Assembly: GCA_034336665.1 (NCBI GenBank)
Contig: CM067570.1
Coordinates: 26,121,002 to 26,185,001, forward strand
Reading direction: 5' to 3'
Source: Luscinia megarhynchos
Lineage: Eukaryota; Chordata; Aves; Passeriformes; Turdidae
Length of the DNA stretch: 64,000 bases
Part shown: positions 26,461 to 37,700 of the stretch, piece by piece
Position numbering within the stretch: the stretch's first letter is position 1
Layout of the letters: each line of letters opens with the position of its first letter
Notes under the pieces: generated by a model
Databases searched by the model: none
What the model was told of the DNA's origin: nothing
Seen by the model: only the letters and a program-made list of their open reading frames with translations
Position numbers and translations under genes: made by a program

Positions 26461-29400
26461 CCTTGGAAGCGCTTTGGGGGCCTGGTAGATGTGGTGATCA
26501 TGCTGGGGGGGTTCAAAAAGCTGCCCAAGGCTGCCTTTCAGTGTCAGCTGGACAATCTATCTGAAAGAAGCAGAATGTTCAACCAAAGGGGATGATGTGG
26601 ATTTTCCTTCTGAAAGATGTGCAGCTTTGCAGAAGTTCTGCACCGCTTGCACAAGTGAGCATTGCCCAGAAACACTCACAACTGGGGAGGTTTCTCTGCT
26701 CCACTTCCCTCCAAAACTTATCTGGAGCCACAGGGCAGACCATATTCTTTCAAGATCATTAAATCTTCCAGGTCTGTGTCCAGCTGAATGGCTCTGAGAG
26801 AGTTTTTGTATAAAACAGACAACTAATCGAGTGGGAAGCCTTCAGCATTTACCCGTTGGAGCATGGTGTGGCTTACCTTGGGGCTTTTCACAACTGCAGC
26901 ATGCAGGTCCTGCAGCTCAGCCCTCAGCTCACCACATCAGCATGGTGATCTGTGCAATAGCATCGTGTTTAGCTCACAAGGATTGGTCCCAGACTTCATC
27001 ATGGCAGTACTGTCACATGGTGATAAACCCAAGAGCTCTGTTCAGAGATGTAATTTTTTCCAGCTTTTTTGTTTTAAATCCAGTCAAAATGTGAAATGGT
27101 CCAGATTTAATTAGCAGAGAAAATTCTGCAAAGAAAATGCAACAACCATCACTGATGAGAAGGATGAAGCCAAAGTGAGACTGCACTGCTAAGAGCTGTT
27201 GTTTTCCTCTGGCACCTGTGACACTTCCAGCCTTACTCACCAAAGCAAATTTTCCAGCACATCCTTTAGGGAAGTGCCCAGTCAGGCCAGCAGTCTGGCT
27301 CATGCTTGCTTCACTGCAGACCCCTGTCATGAGACATTGCAAACAGACAAACTGTGGCCCAGCTGCCCAGCCAAGGCTGGCAGGTAGAGCTTAACCCACT
27401 CAAGATATGAAGGACCTTCCATAACACATGGTTTTGATTATCACAAATATTGATAAAGTGGATTAAACATGCCCTGTTTTCCTAGATAATGCCCCTCTGG
27501 AGTTTCACTGGGACCAAAGTGGATCTGGCATTTAAGCTAAAGAAATCCCTGTTTAGCATGTGGGAGTCTCTGGAGAGGCCTCAGATCTGCATTGCAGCTG
27601 TGAAATACAGCATCTCCTCTGCTGCTTATCAGAGATCTATGTTTCTCCTGGGAAAATTTTGCCCAAAGGATTCAGCCCTTGCCAAATTTTCTACTGGAAT
27701 TTGTTTGTTTATTTTAAATTTCTTTTTAAACATCTGAAACCAACAAACTTAAAAAATGCTCTAAATCTATCAACTTGAGTTAATCTCTTAAAATAAAATA
27801 ATAAAAAATTTAATTCCTCCAGGCTACCAACTTCTATTTCTAAGACTTAGTCTAAAATAGATTTAAATGACTGAAATTCTAAACCTAGGAAATATGAAGT
27901 TTAATTGGAAATAATCACAGTTTTTTTCTCCTGTGCTACTACACCTGCTCTTGACATTGATTCTCCTGAATTTTAAAATGGTTCCTCTCAAGCAGGCATG
28001 TGTGTGTACAATGCTGCTCTTTTGACCCCTGTGCCCACTTTGCAGCCACAAGGAAATACAGATACCCAAGGAACAAGTCACTGAGGAACAGTTCTGCCTC
28101 GTCTCCTTCCCACTCATCCTCCCAGAGAGCTTTCCCCTTTTCTATGCTCTCTTCCTTCTTTGTGTCTATACTCATTTGTCATGCAAAAAATACCAGGGCA
28201 GGAATGGAGCCAGATATTTTAGGTCCAGTACAACATCTAATTTTTTCCGTGGTTTCTACCATGCTGAAAGGCAGAATTTTGCCATGATGCTATGTGGACC
28301 CTGGAGATGATGTTTGGCTATGAATGCAGCTACATCTCCCACAGCTTCAGGGGAGTTCCTAGCAAGTGGGTGGGCTGGGATCTATAAATAGTGCATGCTA
28401 ACCCATACTTCAGTTTATAGGGAAGGATGGTAGAAAACACACAGCTACAATCTAATCAGAGAATTTATTAATATTAAATCCTCAGGAGGTATCTCTGCTT
28501 ACTTCACAAACATCTGTTTGTTGGAAATTCCATTCTGATAAACAATTTTCTCAGCCTCAGCGTTGTAGCAGTACAGATGTTACAGGTGAGGATGATGATA
28601 TGGCCCTTTTTGGTCCTTGTGCAGGGCTGCTCTCCCCAGTACAAAGGTGTAGAGCCACAGTTCTTTTCTAGCTGCACCATACATAGACATCTGCAATACA
28701 GGAAGCTCTTGGGCATCAGCAATCATAATCAAGCTCCCAAAGCAAAACTTCAAGGAAAGGTGCTCCCCAAGGAGCCAGAGTCCTCTGGGTAAGACGCATT
28801 TTGGGCTCTAGTGATGTTAGATGAAGATCCTCCAGAGTATCTCAGCATTAAATATGTTTGTCCTGGAAACGATTTCAACTGCATATTTTGAGTGAAGTCT
28901 GTTTGCTCTGGAGAGAGCTAATGGCCAACTACCTGCAGGTATACTTCCCATGTCATCATCTGGAATCCTGCTGACTGGTAATACACAGAGCTGGCTGATG
29001 TAAAGTGTGGCCAAGAATGGAGAATCCCAAGTTTCTGCCTGTTTCTGGTGGCTATCCAGGGCATATGATATTCACTGAGGAGGACAGTGTAGGAGAACAA
29101 CCCTCCAGTAAAAAGTGAATTCTGATGTTTGTGTCTGTATCCAAGATGTTGCAGTGTATACAGTGACTTGTACTTTAAGAGCCTTGCTACCTTGTTTCAC
29201 TACCCTGGAAAAGACTTTGGAATATTAAATAGAGAACAGTCAATCCCACTATCAGCAAATAATCCTCTAAGAGATAAATACAGCGAAAGAGTCATACTTG
29301 TCTTAGCCAATACTGATATCATCTCAATTCCATTTGAAGAACTATTCTGGAACTATTCAGAGAACATACATGCAATGGGGTAAATGAGTAAATACGATTT

Positions 29401-30039
29401 ATCTGTAGAAGGTCAGGCTGTGTACCAGCATATATTGCTAAAAAATACATTTCACTGCATGACCAGCTGGTTGAACGTCTTACTATGATACAGCAGCATC
29501 GTGGTACTGTGTTACAGTTTCTCATTGCTACTTGTGTACAGGATGCCGTGACTTGCTGTTTGGGGCACTTGCTGAAGAGGAAGGCAAAGTTCAGGGCTGG
29601 ATCCAGACCCAGAGCCCCAAAGTCCCTGCAGCACTAGTTTTGCTCTACTTGTTTGACTAGGAATGAATGGGATTGGCTTGGTTTTCTTCCAGACCGGTTT
29701 TACCTTGCCTCATTATAAACTTCACCATGTACTGTCCTTTCCCCTGCCTTATCTCTCCATCTCCTTCAAGGGCAGTGCTGGAATTGCGAGGGGTGCTTTT
29801 GCTGGGAGCTGTTCTGAGCAGAGAGGACAGGCAAAAGTGACCCTTCATCCTGCTTGGCGTTTCAAACAGCTTCCGCCTGCGGGGAGGGGATGCGTTGAGA
29901 ATGTGTGAGAGAAAACACTGAAAAGGGAAAAAGGCACAAAAAGGGAGGGGGAAAAAAAGTACAGCAAGGAAGCAAGAGACAAACTTCAAGTTGTGGATTA
30001 TTTCTCACCCAGGCTCTAATTAGGAAGCCTCTTATGGGA
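26461..30039. other. intergenic, no gene recognised
   Basis: Nothing coding was identified, and no repeat family is recognised by eye. The AT content rises around 27,700-27,900. Confidence 0.5.
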
Positions 30040-30760
30040 CTGTGAAGCTGTCAGGCTGCCAAATGTCAGCGTGTTTATCGGAGATCAGGCGATCTCCTGT
30101 CTGCAGCAGAGTTTGGTGCCATCATCCTCCCGGTCCTTGCAGCGTGTGTCACTCACTCGGCACCGCCACCTCCGGAGGCCTTGAGGGCTCCTGCTTCTCC
30201 CTAAAAAACCCCAAAATAAGGCCTTTCTGGGATTTGGCCTCTTCACGCTGCTTCTGCATGCAGGGAGTTAACGATGGAGCGCAGAGCAGCTTCAGCGTAT
30301 GTGACTCAGATTCCCAGGGAAATCCCCAGCTTATCTGATGGAGCCTGTTAGTCTGCTAATTGAATAAGCTCCTATTAAAAGTGCAATGTTTTTTAATGAC
30401 TGCTAAACAACGGGCCAGGTTCTGATCGGATCTCTTTGCTCGGGATGGTGTTTGCTGCTGCCCCCAGCGCCACCGGGCTGAGCAAGGAGGCTCCAGGGTT
30501 TTTGGGGTGTGGGGAGCCGGGGAACAGGCAGGAAGCTTTTATTTGGGACCTTTAGGAAGAGGCAGAATGCTGCAGTGCAGCCAGCAGAGGAAAGCATTTG
30601 TTGGGAGGCTACCAAGGAATTCACGTAATTGCTGCGAATGTTTTTTACGTGATTCGAGCAGCGCTCTGAGTAATTCACTGTCCCGGTGTTGAAATCAGGT
30701 TGATTTGTTGATTTTGCTCGTAAGATGTTGTCTGTGTCTGCCTAGGAAAAATGTTGTGTG
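30040..30760. promoter_or_regulatory. CpG-enriched candidate regulatory block
   Basis: CpG dinucleotides are noticeably more frequent here than in neighbouring DNA (for example ttatcggagatcaggcgatc, cacgtaattgctgcgaatg, ttacgtgattcgagcagcg). There is no ORF of weight. It could be a small unmethylated regulatory island, an enhancer, or a promoter of an unrecognised non-coding transcript. Confidence 0.35.
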
Positions 30761-31624
30761 TGGCTCTGCATAGGCACATTCAACCCCTAATTTTAATTCG
30801 AATTATGTGTATAATATCTCTATCTCCTTCTTCTCAACAGGAATTTACTTTGAGAAGGTATTTGCCTAACAGGAAAATTTAAAGTATGTGATTGGCATTT
30901 AAAGTTAGCTGGGTTCCAGGGTACTTCCGAAGGAGTCCACAACACCTCTGATTTCAGCCGGGCTCAGGGTGGGGTTGAGCTCTTTTGCATGACCCTGTGA
31001 CCACATTTGCCTTCCTTTTCCTGCCTGAAATTCCCAGTGGGCTACCCAAGCCTGACATCAGAACCATGTAAAGTTTATTAATAAAAGACATTTTTTTGCT
31101 TCTTCTTGCAAGCCAGGAATGAGATCTGATCACCCTCACCCCGACACATCTCCACACCTACTCAGTTTCTTTGTGTCCTTTTTTGATTTTCTCCTAGGAA
31201 AATTTCTATTAAAATGCAGGCGTTTCTCTTAGGAGGTCCAACACATTCACACTGGCACTGAGCTGCTGCTTTAAAAGTTTCATAGCAACCCGTGAGTGGT
31301 GTTTTTTTTCCACACAATAACAATAACGAAGTGTCAAAAATCTCAAGCTGCTGATATCAGAGGCAGAGTCTAAACCCGATTTCTCAGCCTGTTTTCTGTT
31401 CCCCACTCCCGAGTTGTCAGATGCTGTGACACGGCTCCATCACACCACGACTGGCAGTCCCAACAAACAGAAAATGATTTCCAACTGGCAAACACGCTGT
31501 TTACTTTCCAGAAAAATTGCACTTTCCCATCTGACAGCTGATCAAGGGATCTCCTGCTGCTGTCAGCACGAAGAAGTGTTTAAACACAGGGATGGAAGTT
31601 TAAACATTTTCTCATTATCACAGA

Positions 31625-31658
31625 ATAAAAAAAAAAAAATTAAAAAATAATAAAAAAT
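31625..31658. repeat. A-rich homopolymer-like tract
   Basis: An interrupted A run with T and AT interruptions; simple low complexity. Confidence 0.75.
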
Positions 31659-31960
31659 GAAGGCATTGAGGCTGTCCGACCACCTGCTGTGGCAGTAATG
31701 AAGCGGTGTCACATGGCCAGCCGGCGGGGGCTTTTATCTCTGCCCCAAAATCATTACTGAAGTGACACCTGTCACATGACCCGCACCAGGGCTTTCATCT
31801 GGGCTCCCCAAATGCAGCTCTGCCTTCTGAGGGGGGTTTTCCTGGCATCTCCCTCCCCCACGCACACTTTAAAGAGCATTGCCCACTTGCACCATTACAG
31901 GGGGTTGCTAGTTTTAAAGCCTTTGATTGGGCGTACATAATTTGGCCAACAAACTTGCTC
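31640..31960. promoter_or_regulatory. candidate enhancer with diverged 62-bp tandem duplication
   Basis: Two copies of a module follow one another, beginning near 31,694 and 31,753. Shared words appear in the same order: TGTCACATG (31707 and 31770), GGGCTTTTATCT/GGGCTTTCATCT (31728 and 31789) and CCCCAAA (31743 and 31806), at spacings of 61-63 bases. Further right are GCCTTTGATTGGGCG (a TCF/LEF-like core) and TAAT/TTTAAAG words. TGTCA is a TALE-type core and TCACATGA in the second copy matches an M-box type E-box. Function is inferred; the duplication itself is seen. Confidence 0.5.
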
Positions 31961-34900
31961 CAGGCTGAAACAAAACAGGATCCTGGACTGGGAAAGAAGT
32001 TATTTCATTTACTTCCAGATGTTTTTAAAGCAAATATTTAAGTCTGATGTTAAATTCTCTTTACATGAAGGAGGCTGTTAAAGGATTTCTCAAAAACCTC
32101 AGATTTGGTTTTGGTTTTTTATTAGATGGTGAGCAGAAACAGTTTGATGACCCTTAAGCACAATGATCTCCATTTGCATGCAATTTGTAAACTCTCAGCT
32201 GCTTTATCAAAGCATCCTGCCCCTGCCAAAAGAAAGCATTTTCTAGGGAAAAAAAAAAGACAAGGTCAGTCCTGCACCTCTCTGCCAACGTCTGGGACTT
32301 TTTGTGAGGTGTTCAACAGCAAACACTTGGATTTGAGATGGGCCCACATAAATGGCAGCAGTACTGGGCACTTACTTGCCAGAACCCATTCAGTTACTAT
32401 CTCAAAACAACATTCAGATGTGACAGGGGATGATCACCCCACAGGAACTAGATGTAAGCAGGCTGGAGATAAGAATATGAAATGTATGGATTTTTCTACC
32501 TCCTCCTTTCCTTCTCCACACTCATCCATGAATGTAGTCTGGTACTTTCCTCCCTGCATAATCTGATTCAGCTCACTAAAACAATGAAAAACTAAGTCAG
32601 CAAAAGAATTCATAGTCTTCCATCTGTTTAGGGAATTAAATCAGTTCTTCAAAGGCTTACAAAGGTGCCAGAGAGAAAAAGAGAAAGACTGTAAAGCTTG
32701 AAGCAGGGAGGGAAATGAGGGGAAGCAGAGCTGCCTTTTTGGGTGGCACTAACTTGGTACATGGATTCAGACATGTTTCTTGTTACCTACTCTTTCTGAC
32801 TCTTTACAACACTACGTCCATTTTCCCCAAAAGCTGTTGCCCTTGAGATTGTGCAGGCTAGGACATGGAAAATCTATTGAGATTAGTCCTTCTGATGTAA
32901 ATAATATTCCCATTTGTTGAAGAGAGGAGATCTGGCATGTTTTAGGCATTGGGCCTACAATGTTGAGTTAATGAAGGGAAGACTGCAGGGTTGCAGCATA
33001 TCCAGGGTCTTCCTGGCTTTCTGCTCCCCTATGATACAGAATTAAAAGGTATCATTTGACCCTTTGGCAATTTAGCATATGGCTAAATTTAGCAATGGCA
33101 TGGCATTGTGGGGTGGCAGCTATGTAAAACAGCAAAGCCATTCTGTACCACTGCTCCAGGGCAGAAGAAATTTACCATTGATGCTCTGGATAGACCATGG
33201 GGAAAAGTGACTCAGTTCTCATCATTAGATCCTTCATTGCCCATGCATAACAAATCCTTTCATTTAATGTATCTTGAGCATGTAGTTGCTCTCAATTAGG
33301 AGCAGACATTTAGCCACAACCATCCCACTGCAGGCCCTGGAGATCCTGCTTCTTCACTGCTCTTAGTCCAGACATCTCCAGGAATGCAAAGGAATGCAAA
33401 ACAACCCCTATCCCAACGTGGGCATCATGTACAGCTGCTCTATTTAGTATTGCAAAGGGAGGTCAGGTCATTGAGAGTGGCAGATGTTTGGGAGATCCAA
33501 GTTCATGCAATCTAGAGATAGAAAGACTTTTGGGACATAGCTTGCCTTTTCATCAAGGCAGAGAATTTTAAGGGAAATAACCTAAGGAAAATCTTGTCCT
33601 CTTAACTGAGCAGTGCCTGCAGATAGATCTATGTCCCTTTAATGTAGCTAATCTATGCATTCCTGAAATTATGTCTGTAGCAAGGGCAAAGGGGAACATA
33701 AACAGTTGTGCTGCTTCCTGCCCAGATCTGCAGTGTGTGTTTGGTAAATGATGGGCTGGAGTGGGGCTGGAGATGCAGCTCTCCTACTCTAAAAGCTCAT
33801 CTTCCTATGACTGCCACCCATAGCTCCTTGACTGGTTTTGTTCCAGTGCCTCAATGCTCTGCAAAATTCTTGCTCAGAGAAGTTCTCCCAGTCATGCCAG
33901 TGATACTACTCAGATAAATTAAAATATTCAAGAAGATTTGTAAGTCTGCACCTCGGTGATTTACCTTTGTCTTTTCTTCCCAAATGTGCTGTAAGGTTAC
34001 ACCAAGGCTACTGGTTTCTGTGTCCCAGAGCTAAGAAAATAGTATCCAAGATAACTGAAACCAAGCAAATTAGTACTCCAACACAGTAAATTACTTGCTT
34101 TCCCAATTCTTCCAGGAAGAATTCTATGAGAAATTTCATGGTAACTGCAGTTGGGAAAGAGGTCTCTGATTTCCCCAGTGTATCCCCATCAGCACTCACC
34201 TCAGATTAGCTTTCCTTCTCATAGTCTGTCAGCAGCCTTGAGATCAAGGAGATTAAAACACTGTGGAAACTCATTAATGAGCCAGGACTCTCTGCAACAG
34301 CTGGACCAAAAACGGACTGCATTTGGCTGCATCTTAATTCCCTGCCATCTCCCCTCTGCTCATCAACACCTGCACACATTTGGGATGCTGTATAAGACCC
34401 CTGAATTCAGCTCTAAGCAACCAGTCTGCAATGCACATGTCTAATGCTCTGCTGGTGTGGAACCAGTATGCTGGTAATCCTGTTAGTAATGGCAGAAGCT
34501 CCCTCTAGGAAATTATAACAAATAGTCTTAAACAATTCCTTTTGTTGACAACTCTATCCAAGAAACCATCTTCCCTGGAGACCTCACTCAACTTTTGACT
34601 AATCCCCTCCTTCCCTCAGGAGCTCTTTTGTTGAAGGAGATTGTAGGCACACCCCAGGAATGACAGGTCTCTGTAAGCCTCGGATGAGCCTCTGCATTCT
34701 TTCAATTGTCAGTCCCCATCTGTCCTGTTTGTACATCGATCTTCTGGTCCAGGGAGCTCTCTATTAAGTGACACATGGCTGACTATATTCTGCAAGTCCA
34801 GTGTCCAGACTGTGCTGTTACATCTTCCTTGCCAAGTCAATCCTTCTGACATTGCTTTCTGAAAAACAAAAGGCAGGACATCTGCACAACTTCATTCTTT

Positions 34901-35899
34901 TCTAATGAAAGGTGACTTTTGAAAACACACACCCCATCCCTCAAACTGTGTCCTTGTTTTATAATCTCAAAGATTTTTCTTCATTTTGTCAACATAAAGA
35001 GTTATTTCAAAGGTCCTCGGTGTAAGGGAAGGTACAATCTGCCCCTATTGCAGAGGAATTCGATTAGGGTAAAAATCCATGGCCTAAGTCCTGAATCAAA
35101 AAGAAAAATTAATCCCAATTACAAATATTATGCAGGGCTAGTGCCTTCAGTCACTCTTCTTGTTAAAAGTTGGTTTAAAACATGCTCTTCTCTGCCTGTA
35201 GATTCAGCTATCCTTAGCTGGTACAGTATCACATACATGTAGGAAGCACAGCATTAGTTATCAGAATATTCATTTTGAGAAGCAGAATGAGAACGGTAGC
35301 AGATTCTAATGACCCATATGTTCCTCCTCAGCAGGTAGAGAGAAAGTGGTGGGTGGAATAGGGTAGAAAGTGGGTGGAGTGTTGGCATGGAGTATATATA
35401 ACCCTGGGATAGACAACTGACAGCATCTCATCTTTTCCTGAAACCCGAAGGAGAACAAGGAGAAGTCTGTGATGATGTTTTGTCCCTTGCTATGTTGCTC
35501 AGGACCCATGGATCCAAGATGGAGCCTGGGATGTTTAGCTTTTTGGTTTTGTCTATTTTTCTAACTTAACTCAGGCTGGCAAATGAAGGAAGGCTGGCCA
35601 GTTTCATTATGTTCCCAGGAAATTCCATTCTCTCATGTGCCAGCGTGAGGCTGTTGTGCTTTAGATGCCTATCTACCTCTCATTAGTTTGAAAAAGCATA
35701 CAGAGCCCCCTGCTTTCCATTGGTAGCCTATTTAAATGACAAAAAAATTACTGTTTCATTTATAACCTTGCTTACATATCTGAATCCAGATGCCTTTTTA
35801 AAAAAGAGAATTAATAATTTGAACACCATCACACATAGAATGTTTTCCTGCAATGAACTGCAGAAGATAACTTGGGTTGACATTTAAGCTTGTTTAGTA
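31961..35899. other. intergenic, no gene recognised
   Basis: Short ORFs here (the longest 146 codons at 32,126-32,566) lack recognisable domains. A TATATATAA word at 35,393-35,401 is noted but is not supported as a promoter. Confidence 0.5.
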
Positions 35900-37225
35900 T
35901 GTTTTGTAAGCAGCTAAAAAAAGGGACACAATCATTTTGAGGCCAGGTTAATATATTAAAAAATGCTTAAGAGTTTCTCCTACAAGTTGCAAGTTTTCAC
36001 TATTTTAAATGATGTATTTGTGAAATGCTCTCTAAATTATTTAAAATGGGCCAAATCCAAGTTCATTGAACACTGATGCATGAGTGCCCTCCTCAAGTGA
36101 GTTGTCCCAGAAGCCTGAGAGGAACTGACAGCCAGCTCTCCTGGCAGGATTAGTTCCTCTCTGATCACAGAGAGGGAGCAGCCGTCCTGTCTGCACTCAG
36201 CTGAGCAGGTGAGCAGGAAAGGCATCCAGGCTGCTTCCAAAACCCAATCTGGTCACAGTGCTGGCAATGTCAGATCTTTCTTAAAAGGATTCCAGGCTGG
36301 CCTCTCTGCCTGCTGCTGTCTACATGATGAGGGCAGAAGGGGTGGAGAGGCTGTGAGACCAGGCACTAACCTGGCTGGGACTTGATCCTGTAGCAGGTAC
36401 ATGCCACCTAGATGCATTTGGAAGCACAGATGGGTAGCTGAGGTGTGTCCTGCTATCCTAAGGTTGCCTCTTAGCTTGGCAGACAATAAGACAGTCAAAC
36501 TAATTTGGCCTCAAAATCAGTTTCCAGGTCTGCCCTGCAAGCACAGACCCAGCAGTGACACTGACAGGACACATGCTGCTAACAAATGCACAAAGTAAAC
36601 AAAGAGACAGCATATAATAAAAAGATATTTTCCGGTAATTTCTTTCAGCAACAGTGATTTTAAGTGAGCTTTTGGTCTCCTGTAACAAAAAGATGAAAAA
36701 TATTGAAGCTAAAGCATCATTTTGAAGCGTAACATTGAAATAGTGATTAATTAAAACCAAGCATATTACAAGATAAGGAGATTTTGCCTAGCTCTGCTCA
36801 GGTTCCAATGTGTATGAAATCAAAACAAGCAAGCTATGAAATGTGAACTCAGTAGGCAAGGACAAAGGAGAACAAAGCATTTGGTCAGTTTAAGCAATGG
36901 GGAAATGAAGCAATACTTTGGCTGGGGAGGCATTGGAGGAAAGGGCACTGGTCTGAGACTTGGCAGTATGACAAAACAAATCCAAACCTCCCATGATACC
37001 ACTGAACATTGTTAATTGGGGGCCACTGGCTTGCTGATCTCTTCTCTCTGAATGTGAGATTTCCCACTTTGTTCTCACCCTGGAATGCGATCATCCAACC
37101 CTGAGTATCAGATCTATTTTTCCACCTTCAGTACATGAAGGAATTCATGTGCTAAGGGTGATGGCACCAGCTTTGACAATGGCAGCTACATGCTTACCCA
37201 AGGGTTATTCAGTCATGCATGATTT
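35900..37225 (-). other. probable CDK15 3' UTR and proximal downstream flank (end not defined)
   Basis: The stop codon of CDK15 ends at 37,226 and the transcript must extend leftwards. In about 1.2 kb below the stop I see no clear AATAAA or ATTAAA on the minus strand, so the cleavage site cannot be placed; a variant signal or a longer UTR is likely. A stretch at 36,600-36,800 rich in AT words such as gattaattaa looks like possible conserved non-coding DNA. No second gene is evident. Confidence 0.4.
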
Positions 37226-37335
37226 CTACCAAAACTTGCTCGAATCTCCTGAGACACGGCCTTTTCGGTAAGAAGCAAACAGGTCACAGATTTCAGGTTG
37301 CAGTCTCACCCCTGGAACTGTGAGCACTGATTGTC
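37226..37335 (-). CDS. CDK15: CDK15 terminal coding exon H with TAG stop
   Basis: Two bases complete a Gly codon, followed by 35 codons and a TAG stop (bases 37226-37228). The protein reads QSVLTVPGVRLQPEICDLFA then SYRKGRVSGDSSKFW. The acceptor is tttttccacag. It aligns along its length with the human CDK15 tail (TVSGVRLKPE, CDLLASY, ending SKCW as recalled), so the carboxy terminus is intact. The tail is short, as in CDK15, and unlike the longer Ser/Asn-rich tail of CDK14. The 3' UTR must continue to the left of 37,226. Confidence 0.93.
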
Positions 37336-37542
37336 CTGTGGAAAAAATCAGGTTAAAGAGAAAGCTGCAAAAGGGTCCTTTTCCTTCATTGTGCTACTTT
37401 CTTAATGCTCTACTCTGACATTAGCCACAATATAAACTAATTCAGGATCCTATTTCTCACAGCTGCATTCTGATTGTTTTTGGAAAATTATTTCATTAAT
37501 CTAGACATTCTTCTCTAGAAATCTCACCTGCAGTTTCTTTTG

Positions 37543-37700
37543 TTTTTTCTTTTTCTTTTTCTTGGAGCAACCAGCAAAATACTATTTGGTAGAACAGTGG
37601 TAGAAATGCAACCCACTAATCAAAAGGATTCAAATGGATCTGCACACTGCCAAGCTCTATCTTCCCACCCAGCAGAGGGGAAAAAAAGAAAAAGAAAAAA
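37543..37700. repeat. inverted pyrimidine/purine arms (18 bp perfect, 122-nt loop)
   Basis: Bases 37543-37560 (three T blocks separated by C) are the exact reverse complement of 37683-37700 (three A blocks separated by G). In the CDK15 pre-mRNA this would pair about 210-365 nt upstream of the final acceptor. It may be chance pairing of low-complexity tracts. Confidence 0.75.

Noticed and set aside
32126..32566. 146-codon plus-strand ORF
   Set aside because: Low-complexity Lys/Ser-rich reading with no family resemblance; expected by chance in a 64-kb window.
35393..35401. TATATATAA as a TATA-box promoter
   Set aside because: No coding exon, CpG context or initiator evidence follows on either side; such words are common in AT-rich DNA.
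1..37225. FZD7 as the expected next gene
   Set aside because: FZD7 is a single-exon gene of well over 500 codons; no ORF in the window approaches that length, so it is not here.
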